This document shows, in pieces, positions 51,814-64,000 of a stretch of 64,000 bases of DNA. This stretch comes from Microvirga sp. TS319 (GTDB lineage Bacteria; Pseudomonadota; Alphaproteobacteria; Rhizobiales; Beijerinckiaceae). Each line of letters opens with the position of its first letter. Within the stretch, counting starts at the first letter, position 1. The stretch lies in assembly GCF_041276405.1 (NCBI RefSeq), contig NZ_JBGGGT010000001.1:355501-419500 (forward strand), read 5' to 3'. The notes beneath the pieces are model-generated. The model did no database searches and had not been told where the DNA came from. It saw only the letters and a program-made list of their open reading frames with translations. A program made the position numbers and the translations under genes.

Positions 51814-51817
<4 letters not shown>
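50450..51817 (-). CDS. actC: Alternative complex III subunit ActC (NrfD-type)
   Basis: This 455-aa membrane protein has about ten helices and NrfD-type motifs such as GIGSWGVNSTVVWGYAIASY, WWIAIGSGGTLISSILVLTR and HLGRPTYFYWL. It is the quinol-binding membrane subunit next to the Fe-S subunit ActB. The start is GTG 51817, overlapping the actB stop (GTGA). Confidence 0.93.
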
Positions 51818-54668
<2,851 letters not shown>

Positions 54669-54681
<13 letters not shown>

Positions 54682-55322
54682 GTCGAGCAATCAGTGAGAT
54701 GCTGCGTGTCGATATGATAGACCGTCACAAGATTCTGACCCTGCTCGGCTTGGTTCCGTGGCGGCATCCAGGACATGTCGAACACGCTCTCGCGCGGACG
54801 CAAGTTGGGGGCGGGGTCACGATGGCAGTCGAGGCACCACCCCATCGTGAGCGGAGCTGCCTGACGCATCAGTGGCATCTGATCGACAGGGCCATGACAT
54901 GTAGAACAGCCGACACCGTTGGCCACATGAGCTGCGTGATCGAAATAGACATAATCCGGAAGATTATGAACGCGGCGCCAGCGAAGGGGCTGATCGTCGG
55001 CAAGGCTTGTGCGGACTGGTGCAAGCATGCCGGCATTGGTCCATATCTGCGAGTGGCAGGTCATGCAGGTTTCCGTAGGTGGAATTCCTGCGAAGCGAGC
55101 CTGTTCCACTGAGTTGTGGCAGTAGCGGCAGTCGATACCCAGCCCGCCGACATGGTGCTGATGGCTAAACGGGACCGGTTGTTCCCGCACCACGTCCTGC
55201 CCTGTGACGTAGGGCGAACGCGCGATCATGAAGCCCACGACGATGAACAGGAACGGCGCCGTCACGAGCAAGATAAAGACGAAGCGCGCTATCGTGTCCG
55301 CTCGTGGATGAAAGACCTGCAT
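54669..55322 (-). CDS. actA: Alternative complex III subunit ActA, pentaheme cytochrome c
   Basis: This 217-aa protein has one N-terminal membrane anchor (ARFVFILLVTAPFLFIVVGF) and five CxxCH heme sites (CRYCH, CMTCH, CSTCH, CLDCH, CSTCH). It is the multiheme electron carrier of alternative complex III. The frame is open 11 codons further upstream, but ATG 55322 has AAGGGGAACAGG directly before it. It is the first gene of the 12-kb operon that ends with the caa3 oxidase subunits. Confidence 0.93.
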
Positions 55323-56078
55323 CCTGTTCCCCTTCGTCTTCGAGTCGGCTCGCATTCGGACCGGCTACAACTTTCGACGTTTGGTGGCCGAGCTCTTGGC
55401 CTATTGTTCCGTGCCTAGAGGACTGGATCCGTCGTTCTGAAACAGTGGCGCAGGTCTCTCGAAGTCAAATGCTATAAGGTACAGAAATCGATGAGCCCGA
55501 AGGCCATGACGGCAGGCGCTCCGGCACGGCATCCTGGCAGGAACGGCTGTTCTCTCGAAAGCTTAGCCTCGTCATTCCCGATAACTGCCAAGCCTCCGTG
55601 AAGCTCGTCCGCTAGTCGACCAATATCCTCAGTCCGGCGTCGCCATCCTTTCCAGCTTCTACCCTCACTGCACTAACTAGGGCTTCATCATGGCAGCATT
55701 CTGGGCCCATCGCTCATTGCGGTCCGTAAACAGCTAATCTGCCTTGGCCTTAAGCTACGAGCGGAGATCCTTGGTCTCCGCGGCCGTATTGTCCAAGCGT
55801 TGACGGATGAATGTTGCCATGGCTGCGATCCGGGCAATCATCAAAGAGGAGTAGACCGATCATGCAGGGCCCTGGGTCGAACCTTGTAGCCGACGAATCC
55901 AGGTGCATTCTGCAAGCACTTCAACGTCGATTTTGGAGCCGGTCGCTGCAGGATCGGAAATTGCTGACAACCTATTGCGCAGGGCTGGATTACCTGGGGT
56001 GCACGTCAGACCCTCGATCCGCCGCTCGCCTGTGCCGACCATTACGGGAATGCCGGTTGATAAAGGCATGGGACGAGG
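55323..56078. other. Leader region of the complex III operon, no certain gene
   Basis: About 750 bases that should contain the operon promoter. On the minus strand, 55860-56069 is an open frame of 69 codons (MPLSTGIPVMVGTGERRIEG...) just after the frameshifted gene; it lacks a clear ribosome binding site. Near 55690-55810 a broken minus-strand frame (RQRLDNTAAETKDLRS, then LFTDRNERWAQNAAMM) with two stops looks like a decayed helical protein. Neither could be named. Confidence 0.35.
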
Positions 56079-56470
56079 TCAGGCGTTTCCCACGCCATGC
56101 AGGTCGGAGCCTGCGGATCGGACCATGTCCGCGGCACCTCGTGCCGCCGCCTTGATGTCCTGGAACAGGAGCGAGACCTCCTGGTAGACGCTCAGGGCGG
56201 CCTCGTCCGTGGATACGCTGTCCAACTCGCCGACACGTTCGAGCAGGCCCCGATACGTTCCGTTTGGTGGCGGACATCGAGGATCAGGCCACGAAGCTGG
56301 CGCCGATTCTCCAGCGCCTCGAAGCGTTCCAAGGCAGCGTCGAGCTTGCCGCGGCAGTGGCAGTCCAGGTCAAGCGTGTCCATGACGGTTCGAACGCGCG
56401 CCAGCAAAGGGGAGGGCTCGGCTCCCGCGGTCGGGCCAGGAGCCGTGATCTTGCGTAGTTCAGGTTTCAT
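56079..56470 (-). pseudogene. Hypothetical helical protein with a one-base frameshift in a G run
   Basis: The gene starts at ATG 56470 with GGAGAACTTGG before it and reads RVRTVMDTLDLDCHCRGKLD, AALERFEALENRRQLRGLIL, DVRHQTERIG. At a run of four G (C on the plus strand, 56248-56251) the natural sequence moves one base: with one more G it would read IGGLLERVGELDSVSTDEAA, LSVYQEVSLLFQDIKAAARG, ending VRSAGSDLHGVGNA and TGA at 56079. The corrected product is 131 aa, helical and without a known domain. A one-base change in a homopolymer suggests sequencing error, phase variation or recent decay. Confidence 0.7.
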
Positions 56471-59308
<2,838 letters not shown>

Positions 59309-59312
59309 GCCC

Positions 59313-59332
59313 CGGCACCGTACGCGGTGCCG
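59313..59332 (+). terminator. Hairpin after the orphan ctaD gene
   Basis: A perfect 8-bp stem (CGGCACCG / CGGTGCCG) with the stable tetraloop TACG lies four bases after the ctaD stop. It is a likely terminator, although no T run follows. Confidence 0.65.
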
Positions 59333-59383
59333 CTTCGTCGGAACATCTGACGGAACACTGAATCGGCTTCGCTGCCGCGGAGC

Positions 59384-59611
59384 TCAGCCTTGGAGCACGA
59401 CGACATCGCCCGATGCGCTACGCGCCGGGGGCCTGTAGTCGTCCGCGCTCTTGTCCTCTGTGGGGATCTCGCTCCAGCGGCCCACCTTGCCGCTATCGCA
59501 TTCCCGTACCGTGGGGAAGCAGAGCATCACGTCTGGCTCGAGGCTGTCCGTCGACCAGCATGCTCCCCGCTTCGCAGGTACGGGCTTCCAGAGGACATAT
59601 TCCAAGCACAT
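59384..59611 (-). CDS. Possible small hypothetical protein (75 aa)
   Basis: A minus-strand frame from ATG 59611 reads MCLEYVLWKPVPAKRGACWS, TDSLEPDVMLCFPTVRECDS and GKVGRWSEIPTEDKSADDYR, which has the look of a real protein. The frame is open further upstream through the palindrome repeat, so the start is uncertain. No clear ribosome binding site or domain was found. It would run against the ctaD gene and partly under its 3' flank. Confidence 0.3.
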   Translation of the reverse strand: MCLEYVLWKPVPAKRGACWSTDSLEPDVMLCFPTVRECDSGKVGRWSEIPTEDKSADDYRPPARSASGDVVVLQG

Positions 59612-59646
59612 TGAAGGGCGACACTGTTCCCTCAGAGGATGAATGT

Positions 59647-59757
59647 ATGCCCTTCGGAAATGTGCCAAAGCCAGGATGGCACACCTGGGTCGCGTTAACG
59701 GCAATGGTAGCCATCGGACTGTTCGGGATATTTCTTTACTGGGCGCTGAGATTCTAG
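59647..59757 (+). CDS. 36-aa single-membrane-segment protein after ctaD
   Basis: This very small frame reads MPFGNVPKPGWHTWVALTAM and VAIGLFGIFLYWALRF: a short polar head with one membrane helix. It has AGAGGA about seven bases before the ATG. It lies 340 bases after the orphan ctaD. Small one-helix subunits are known in aa3 oxidases, but this sequence does not match the usual subunit IV. The palindrome repeat begins at its stop codon. Confidence 0.5.
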   Translation: MPFGNVPKPGWHTWVALTAMVAIGLFGIFLYWALRF

Positions 59758-59802
59758 CGCCTCGTGCGAAAAGTGGCCCCAGATTTCGCGAGAACGATGC
59801 TC
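59756..59802. repeat. Dispersed palindrome, GCGCATCG type
   Basis: It reads AGCGCCTCGTGCGAAAAGTG at the left and TTTCGCGAGAACGATGCTC at the right, overlapping the TAG codon of the 36-aa frame. It has the same inner CGAAAAGTGGCCCC part as 3282-3329. Confidence 0.7.
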
Positions 59803-60035
59803 GATGGTCGGTGCCCCGACCTTCACCTTCATCGGTAAACGACTTGCGGCTGCCGGCCGGCACAGGGTCTGGATGGACCAGAACGACGTGCTCGCTCAAC
59901 GGTGATAATGCAGCCTCTCGGAACCTGTCTGACACATCGTCAGACAGGTAGGGCAGGGATCATGCAGGCCTCGTAAGAAAGGCATGTCGGCAGAGGTTGC
60001 GCTGGTGCCAGGATCAGTGCTAGAAACTCCCCATC

Positions 60036-60124
60036 GACAGGGGTGCTCCGTTATGCCGGGGCTGAGATGACGGTGCGAAATCGTCGAACCCTCAAGCTGA
60101 TCTGGATAATACCAGCGGAGCGAG
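60036..60124 (+). ncRNA. Thiamine pyrophosphate (TPP/THI) riboswitch
   Basis: The region contains ACAGGGGTGCTCCG, GGGGCTGAGATGACGG, CGAACCCTCAAGCTGATCTG and GATAATACCAGCGGAGCGAG. These are the conserved TPP-riboswitch blocks in order (GGGGUGC, GGCUGAGA, ACCCU, GAUCUGGAUAAUACCAGCG). The element ends only a few bases before the ykoF start, so it probably controls ribosome access. High TPP would turn the transporter operon off. Confidence 0.95.
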
Positions 60125-60130
60125 ACGACG

Positions 60131-60739
60131 ATGTTTTCCGGCGCACAGATTTCCCTTTATCCCATGACCGACGATTTCGTCGCTGTCATTCTCAAGGCCA
60201 TCGCGGCGCTTGAGCCCTACCGGCCGAGCTTTCGGATCGAAACCGACGATCTCTCGACGCTGCTCGTCGGCCCGCCCGATCAGCTATTCTCGGCCATGCG
60301 CGACCTCTTCATCTCGGCGGCAGGCCATGGCGGGCACTGCGTTCTGGCAGCCACTGTCTCGCGCGGGTGCCCGGGTGAGCCGGACGATCCGATCTGCACG
60401 CCAATCAACGACTCGCGCTACGGACAACCGCTCGATGAGCGGATCGCATCCGCCCTCCGACAGGTCGAGGCGGCGCCCAAGACGGGCCAAGTCGTGGCAG
60501 CCCAGTTCTCGCTGTATCCGCTCGGCAGCGGCCACCACATGGACGAGATCTACGGCTGCATCGACTTTCTTAAGAGCTCCGGCGTCTTCGAACGGTCGAA
60601 GAACTTCTGCACCAAGCTGCGTGGCGATGCGGGCGCCGTCTTCGCAACGCTGGGCGAGGCCTTCCTGCGCTTCGGCGCACCGCAGGGCCATGTCGCCCTC
60701 GATCTCAAAGTTTCGGCGAACAGCCCCACCGCTGTTTAG
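60131..60739 (+). CDS. ykoF: Thiamine/HMP-binding YkoF-family protein
   Basis: This 202-aa protein matches YkoF: SGAQISLYPMTDDFVAVILK at the N-terminus and VVAAQFSLYPLGSGHHMDEI, with YGCIDFLKSSGVF, in the second repeat. YkoF binds thiamine or hydroxymethylpyrimidine in the cytoplasm through two similar domains. It is the first gene after the TPP riboswitch, which supports a thiamine-related role. The start ATG 60131 follows AGCGGAGCGAGACGACG. Confidence 0.92.
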   Translation: MFSGAQISLYPMTDDFVAVILKAIAALEPYRPSFRIETDDLSTLLVGPPDQLFSAMRDLFISAAGHGGHCVLAATVSRGCPGEPDDPICTPINDSRYGQPLDERIASALRQVEAAPKTGQVVAAQFSLYPLGSGHHMDEIYGCIDFLKSSGVFERSKNFCTKLRGDAGAVFATLGEAFLRFGAPQGHVALDLKVSANSPTAV

Positions 60740-60775
60740 GCAATCATCCATCAACTCCAGATCATGGAGACAATC

Positions 60776-61360
60776 ATGTCCGGTACGCGAGGTTGGACGC
60801 TGAGGGAAATCCTTATCGTCTCGGTTCTCGGAGCGGTTTTTGCCGTCCTCTATCTAGGTTGGGTGCAGGTCTGGCTCATTGCCCAGGCGGTCTTCGGCCC
60901 AGTGACGATGGATGTGGTGATGGGCTTCTGGTTCATCGCCTCCATCGTGGCCGCCGCGGTCATCCGCAAACCAGGCGTAGCCTTCGCGGCGGAGGTGCTG
61001 ACTGCAGCGGTGCAGATTCTCCTCGGCAGCCCTGCAGGCTTGTTACTTCTGGTGACGGGTGCGGTTCAGGGTGCAGGCGCGGAGGCTGTCTTTGCCGCGA
61101 CCCGGTGGCGCAACTACTCATTGCCGGTGTTGATGGCGGCAGGCGTCGGTGCCGCGATTTTCTCCTTCATCTACACCTGGGTCCGCTTCGATTATGGAGC
61201 TCTCCAGCCCGGCATCCTGGTTACCATGTTCATCTTGCGTTGCCTGAGCGGCGCGCTTTTGGGCGGGTGGCTTGGACACGTCATTGTGGAAGCGCTCTAC
61301 AGGACCGGTGCTCTTGCCGGTCTGGCCATCGATCATGAGAAGCGATCCGCAATCGTCTAG
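60776..61360 (+). CDS. ykoE: YkoE-type ECF transporter S component
   Basis: This 194-aa membrane protein has five or six hydrophobic segments and the YkoE pattern (EILIVSVLGAVFAVLYLGWV; VMGFWFIASIVAAAVIRKPG; LLVTGAVQGAGAEAVFAATR). YkoE is the substrate-binding S component of the thiamine/HMP ECF transporter. ATG 60776 is preferred to 60764 because GGAGA lies five bases before it. Its stop lies 26 bases inside ykoD. Confidence 0.9.
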   Translation: MSGTRGWTLREILIVSVLGAVFAVLYLGWVQVWLIAQAVFGPVTMDVVMGFWFIASIVAAAVIRKPGVAFAAEVLTAAVQILLGSPAGLLLLVTGAVQGAGAEAVFAATRWRNYSLPVLMAAGVGAAIFSFIYTWVRFDYGALQPGILVTMFILRCLSGALLGGWLGHVIVEALYRTGALAGLAIDHEKRSAIV

Positions 61361-63071
61361 CGCGGCCCTGCGGGTCCGCTCCGAACGATGGGCTCCTCCA
61401 GGAGCGAGCAGCGGTTTCACAGCCGAATGGCGCGAGGTGACGGTTCAGTATCCTTTCGCCAACCGGCAGGCGGTCGGGCCAATCAGCTTGGGAATCCGGC
61501 AGGGCGAGCGCGTGCTCCTTCTCGGACCTTCGGGCTCGGGCAAGTCGACGCTCCTGCTGACACTGACCGGTCTCGTGCCCAATAGCATTCCCGCGACCGT
61601 CAGCGGGCATACCTGCCTTTACGGGACGAATGTCGCGACGAGACAGCCCTGGGCCTGGGCGACGCAGGTGGCGCAGTACTTTCAGGACGCGGACCAGACG
61701 CTCTGCGGGATGCGGGTCGAGGACGAGATCGCCTTTGCCCTGGAGAACCGCGCCCTGTCGCCCACATGCATCGCGGAATGCGTCACGGCGGCGATGCGTC
61801 GGGTCGGAGTCCCAGAGAACTGGCGCGAGCGCCCATCGTCAACTCTATCGGGGGGCGAGCGGCAACTCGTCGCCCTGGCCGCCACGCTTGTGCAGAATGC
61901 CCCCTTGTTCGTGCTTGACGAGCCGACGGCGCATCTTGCGTCGCAGGCAGCGGACCGCCTGCACGCCCTGCTGACCCGGCATGACTCGTCCCGAAGCGTT
62001 CTCATCGTCGATCACCGGCTGGAGGGTCTGATCCGGCAGATCGACCGGACAGTCGTCCTCGGCAGAGACGGCACAATCATGGCCGACGGCCATCCGCGGG
62101 CCATCTTCCGCGCCAAGCGCGACCTTCTGACGATGGAAGGCATCTGGTGCCCGGTGGCGAGTGCCCTCGACGCGCGCTTGGAAGAGGCGGGCATTGCGCC
62201 TCCAATTGCGCCACTGTCCGTCGACGAGGCCCTGGCACATGTCGATCCCGCAACGGCTCCTCGCGAGCATATCGAAAGAGCCCTTCCGGCTGTCGAGGCT
62301 TTCGTGGCCGAGTACACAGAGCGCCGCTTCCAGACGCCACCGGGTGCTCCTGTTCTGGCGCGGCTCGTGAATGCCTGTTGTGCACCGTTCCTTGGCCCAA
62401 CGGTCCTGCGCAACATCGATCTGGCCATCCATGAAGGCGAGATTCTCGGCCTTCTGGGGGCGAATGGGGCGGGCAAGTCGACGCTCGGTCTTTGCCTGTC
62501 CGGCCTCCTTCCGTTGAAGGCAGGGAATAGAACCGGCGCACAGGGCGGCTATGCATTCCAGAGGCCTGAGAACCAGTTCACCGCGGGGACGGTCCGCGGC
62601 GAGATCCTGGATGCACTTCCCAAGCAGATGGCTGGGACTGCTAAGGCCGAACGTGTGGCGGAAGCCTTGGCTGCATGGGGGCTTTCCGGACTCGAGAACC
62701 GTCATCCCTTCGAATTGTCACAAGGTCAGAAGAGAAGATTGGCCCTTGCGGCCCTTACGGCTTCGGGCCGCTGGCCGCTGCTCGTCCTGGATGAGCCGAC
62801 GGCAGGGCTCGATGCCCATGGCGTCTCCACGCTCATAAGCGAGATCCTGACATTGCACGGGAAGGGGCACGCCATCGCCGTCATCACCCACGACATGGAT
62901 TTCGCCCTGCGTCTTTGCCCCCGTTCAATCCTCGTCGGTGAAGGAGGTATTCTAGCGGATGGCCCGACGCAGGCGCTGATGGGGGACACGGCTCTCCTCC
63001 AGCGCGCCGGACTGGCAGAGCCATCCTGCGCCGGAGCCCTGCACTGGCTGCGACGGGTTGCGTCATGCTGA
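61335..63071 (+). CDS. ykoD: YkoD, ATPase with two ABC domains
   Basis: This 578-aa protein contains two complete ABC domains. First: LLLGPSGSGKSTLLLTLTGL, LSGGERQLVALA, LFVLDEPTAHL. Second: LLGANGAGKSTLGLCLSGLL, LSQGQKRRLALAAL, LLVLDEPTAGLD. This fused EcfA-EcfA' arrangement is typical for YkoD. It powers uptake of thiamine precursors with YkoC and YkoE. It overlaps ykoE by 26 and ykoC by 7 bases, so the genes are tightly coupled. Confidence 0.93.
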   Translation: MRSDPQSSSAALRVRSERWAPPGASSGFTAEWREVTVQYPFANRQAVGPISLGIRQGERVLLLGPSGSGKSTLLLTLTGLVPNSIPATVSGHTCLYGTNVATRQPWAWATQVAQYFQDADQTLCGMRVEDEIAFALENRALSPTCIAECVTAAMRRVGVPENWRERPSSTLSGGERQLVALAATLVQNAPLFVLDEPTAHLASQAADRLHALLTRHDSSRSVLIVDHRLEGLIRQIDRTVVLGRDGTIMADGHPRAIFRAKRDLLTMEGIWCPVASALDARLEEAGIAPPIAPLSVDEALAHVDPATAPREHIERALPAVEAFVAEYTERRFQTPPGAPVLARLVNACCAPFLGPTVLRNIDLAIHEGEILGLLGANGAGKSTLGLCLSGLLPLKAGNRTGAQGGYAFQRPENQFTAGTVRGEILDALPKQMAGTAKAERVAEALAAWGLSGLENRHPFELSQGQKRRLALAALTASGRWPLLVLDEPTAGLDAHGVSTLISEILTLHGKGHAIAVITHDMDFALRLCPRSILVGEGGILADGPTQALMGDTALLQRAGLAEPSCAGALHWLRRVASC

Positions 63072-63856
63072 AGGCTCTCAACCCGATCAGTAAGCTTATC
63101 GTCTGCATTCTTGGGCTGGTGGCGTCTGTCCTCGTCTTCGATGCGCGCTTTCAGATTGCCCTGATCGTCCTGACAGGCTTCTCACTCCTCGTTCTCAATC
63201 GTACGTCGCCACTGGTTCTTCTGGCCCTGATGGTGCCGTTCTGCCTGTTTGGCTTCGGATTTCTGACCACCAGCCTGCTGTTTCGGCAGGACAGCGATTT
63301 CGCCACGCGCATGGCTGGCGAAGCCCTCCTGCATTCTCCGGCATTCTCGGCAGGGCTCACCTTGTTCTTTCGTGCCATCGCCTGCGGGATGATCTCGATA
63401 TTTTTCGCCCTGACCACCGATCCCGGCTCCTTGGTGCGCGCCTTGATGGTTCATGCCCGATTGCCGCCCCGGATCGGCTATTCCCTTTTTGCCGCGATGT
63501 TGCTTGTTCCGGATCTAGCATCGGAAGCGCAGCAGATGCGGATCGCCCGTGCCATGAAAACGGGACGCCGCATCCGGCGGGTGCCGGGACCGGGAGAAAT
63601 CATGTCTCTCGTGATCCCACTGCTTGCCTTCGCGATCCGCCGGGCCGGACGAACCGCGGTCGCGCTGGAAGCGCGCGGTCTCTCACCCGATGGGCCACGG
63701 ACGGTCCTGAATGCGCCAGGCTTCAAGAAAGCCGACGCCGTCTTCATGATCGCGGCCACCATCGCAATCACTTTATCCAGCTTCGCAGCTTTCTCTGGCA
63801 CCAGTGCGCTCGGGTCACTGCCTCGGGCGGTGCACGAACAGGCAGCCAGATTTTGA
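63065..63856 (+). CDS. ykoC: YkoC, EcfT-type transmembrane protein
   Basis: This 263-aa membrane protein has about five helices and the EcfT coupling motifs (ARAMKTGRR and ALEARGL). It links the ATPase YkoD to the S component YkoE. It is the last gene of the riboswitch-controlled unit; a hairpin follows directly after the stop. Confidence 0.92.
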   Translation: MLKALNPISKLIVCILGLVASVLVFDARFQIALIVLTGFSLLVLNRTSPLVLLALMVPFCLFGFGFLTTSLLFRQDSDFATRMAGEALLHSPAFSAGLTLFFRAIACGMISIFFALTTDPGSLVRALMVHARLPPRIGYSLFAAMLLVPDLASEAQQMRIARAMKTGRRIRRVPGPGEIMSLVIPLLAFAIRRAGRTAVALEARGLSPDGPRTVLNAPGFKKADAVFMIAATIAITLSSFAAFSGTSALGSLPRAVHEQAARF

Positions 63857-63859
63857 GCG

Positions 63860-63880
63860 AGGTCAGTTTTCAACTGACCT
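63860..63880 (+). terminator. Hairpin after the yko operon
   Basis: AGGTCAGTT and AACTGACCT form a perfect 9-bp stem around TTC, four bases after the ykoC stop. No clear T run, but position and stability support termination. Confidence 0.65.
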
Positions 63881-63896
63881 TGCCGTAGCCGTTCCA

Positions 63897-63936
63897 CGGC
63901 ATCGGAGGTGGGTTCGATTTCACGTTCGATGCTGTA
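63897..63936. repeat. Possible degenerate palindrome of the dispersed family
   Basis: CGGCATCGGAGGTGGGTTCG followed by ATTTCACGTTCGATGCTGTA has the ends of the AGAGCATCGG family but a shortened and changed centre. No further gene is visible to the end of the window. Confidence 0.45.
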
Positions 63937-64000
63937 GGTCGTCCATAAGGTTGCGTTCCCCGTCCCGGGAATAAATCTGCCGTCACCATAGTCTTGCTGG

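Overview
The window looks like a chromosomal segment of a high-GC alphaproteobacterium. An alternative complex III joined to a caa3 oxidase, a HpnP-like hopanoid C-2 methylase, several stress and regulator families, and many short palindromic intergenic repeats together suggest Hyphomicrobiales, possibly Methylobacteriaceae (Microvirga/Methylobacterium type). The genus is an inference. No rRNA, tRNA or CRISPR array was recognised.

Layout. 1-4.6 kb: end of a polar amino-acid ABC transporter (permease tail, ATPase, binding protein), then an MmgE/PrpD protein and an arginase/agmatinase-family ureohydrolase; probably uptake and breakdown of a guanidino compound. 4.6-13 kb: accessory and decaying DNA, with an IS6-family element, isochorismatase, GFA protein, two small hypotheticals, an AraC/GyrI regulator, an IS5-family remnant, a HAD remnant and an arylsulfatase broken by one in-frame TGA. 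13-25 kb: regulator plus effector modules (LysR/EamA, TetR/VOC/broken hydrolase, AraC, VOC, ABM monooxygenase/ECF41 sigma, AAA ATPase, VOC, two MFS pumps, HxlR). 25-30.3 kb: CBS-BON protein, SDR, serine hydrolase and M20 amidohydrolase, with fragments of older genes between them.

30.8-36 kb: first respiratory locus: CtaG, a CopD-like protein, a DUF2231 protein on the opposite strand, a subunit II that lacks the CuA cysteines, a subunit I-III fusion of 826 aa, and a small membrane protein. It looks like a quinol-oxidase-type heme-copper oxidase. 36-43 kb: HpnP-like radical SAM protein, FemAB/GNAT-like protein, paired YsnF (DUF2382) stress proteins, a Crp/Fnr regulator and a small secreted protein.

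43.3-55.3 kb: second respiratory locus, a 12-kb minus-strand operon of twelve genes, almost all overlapping by 1-13 bases: ActA-ActB-ActC-ActD-ActE-ActF, an uncharacterised membrane protein, SCO, then caa3 subunits II-I-III-IV. ActA-F oxidise quinol and can pass electrons to the caa3 oxidase. Subunit I is of the A2 type (YSHPAVY). 57.7-59.3 kb: a third, orphan subunit I of the A1 type (FGHPEVY), with a 36-aa membrane ORF after it. 60-63.9 kb: a TPP riboswitch followed by ykoF-ykoE-ykoD-ykoC, a thiamine/hydroxymethylpyrimidine ECF-type transporter.

The window therefore carries three different heme-copper oxidase catalytic subunits within 27 kb, plus the complex that may feed one of them. Around them are many pseudogenes and about ten copies of an imperfect palindrome family that often sits directly after stop codons.
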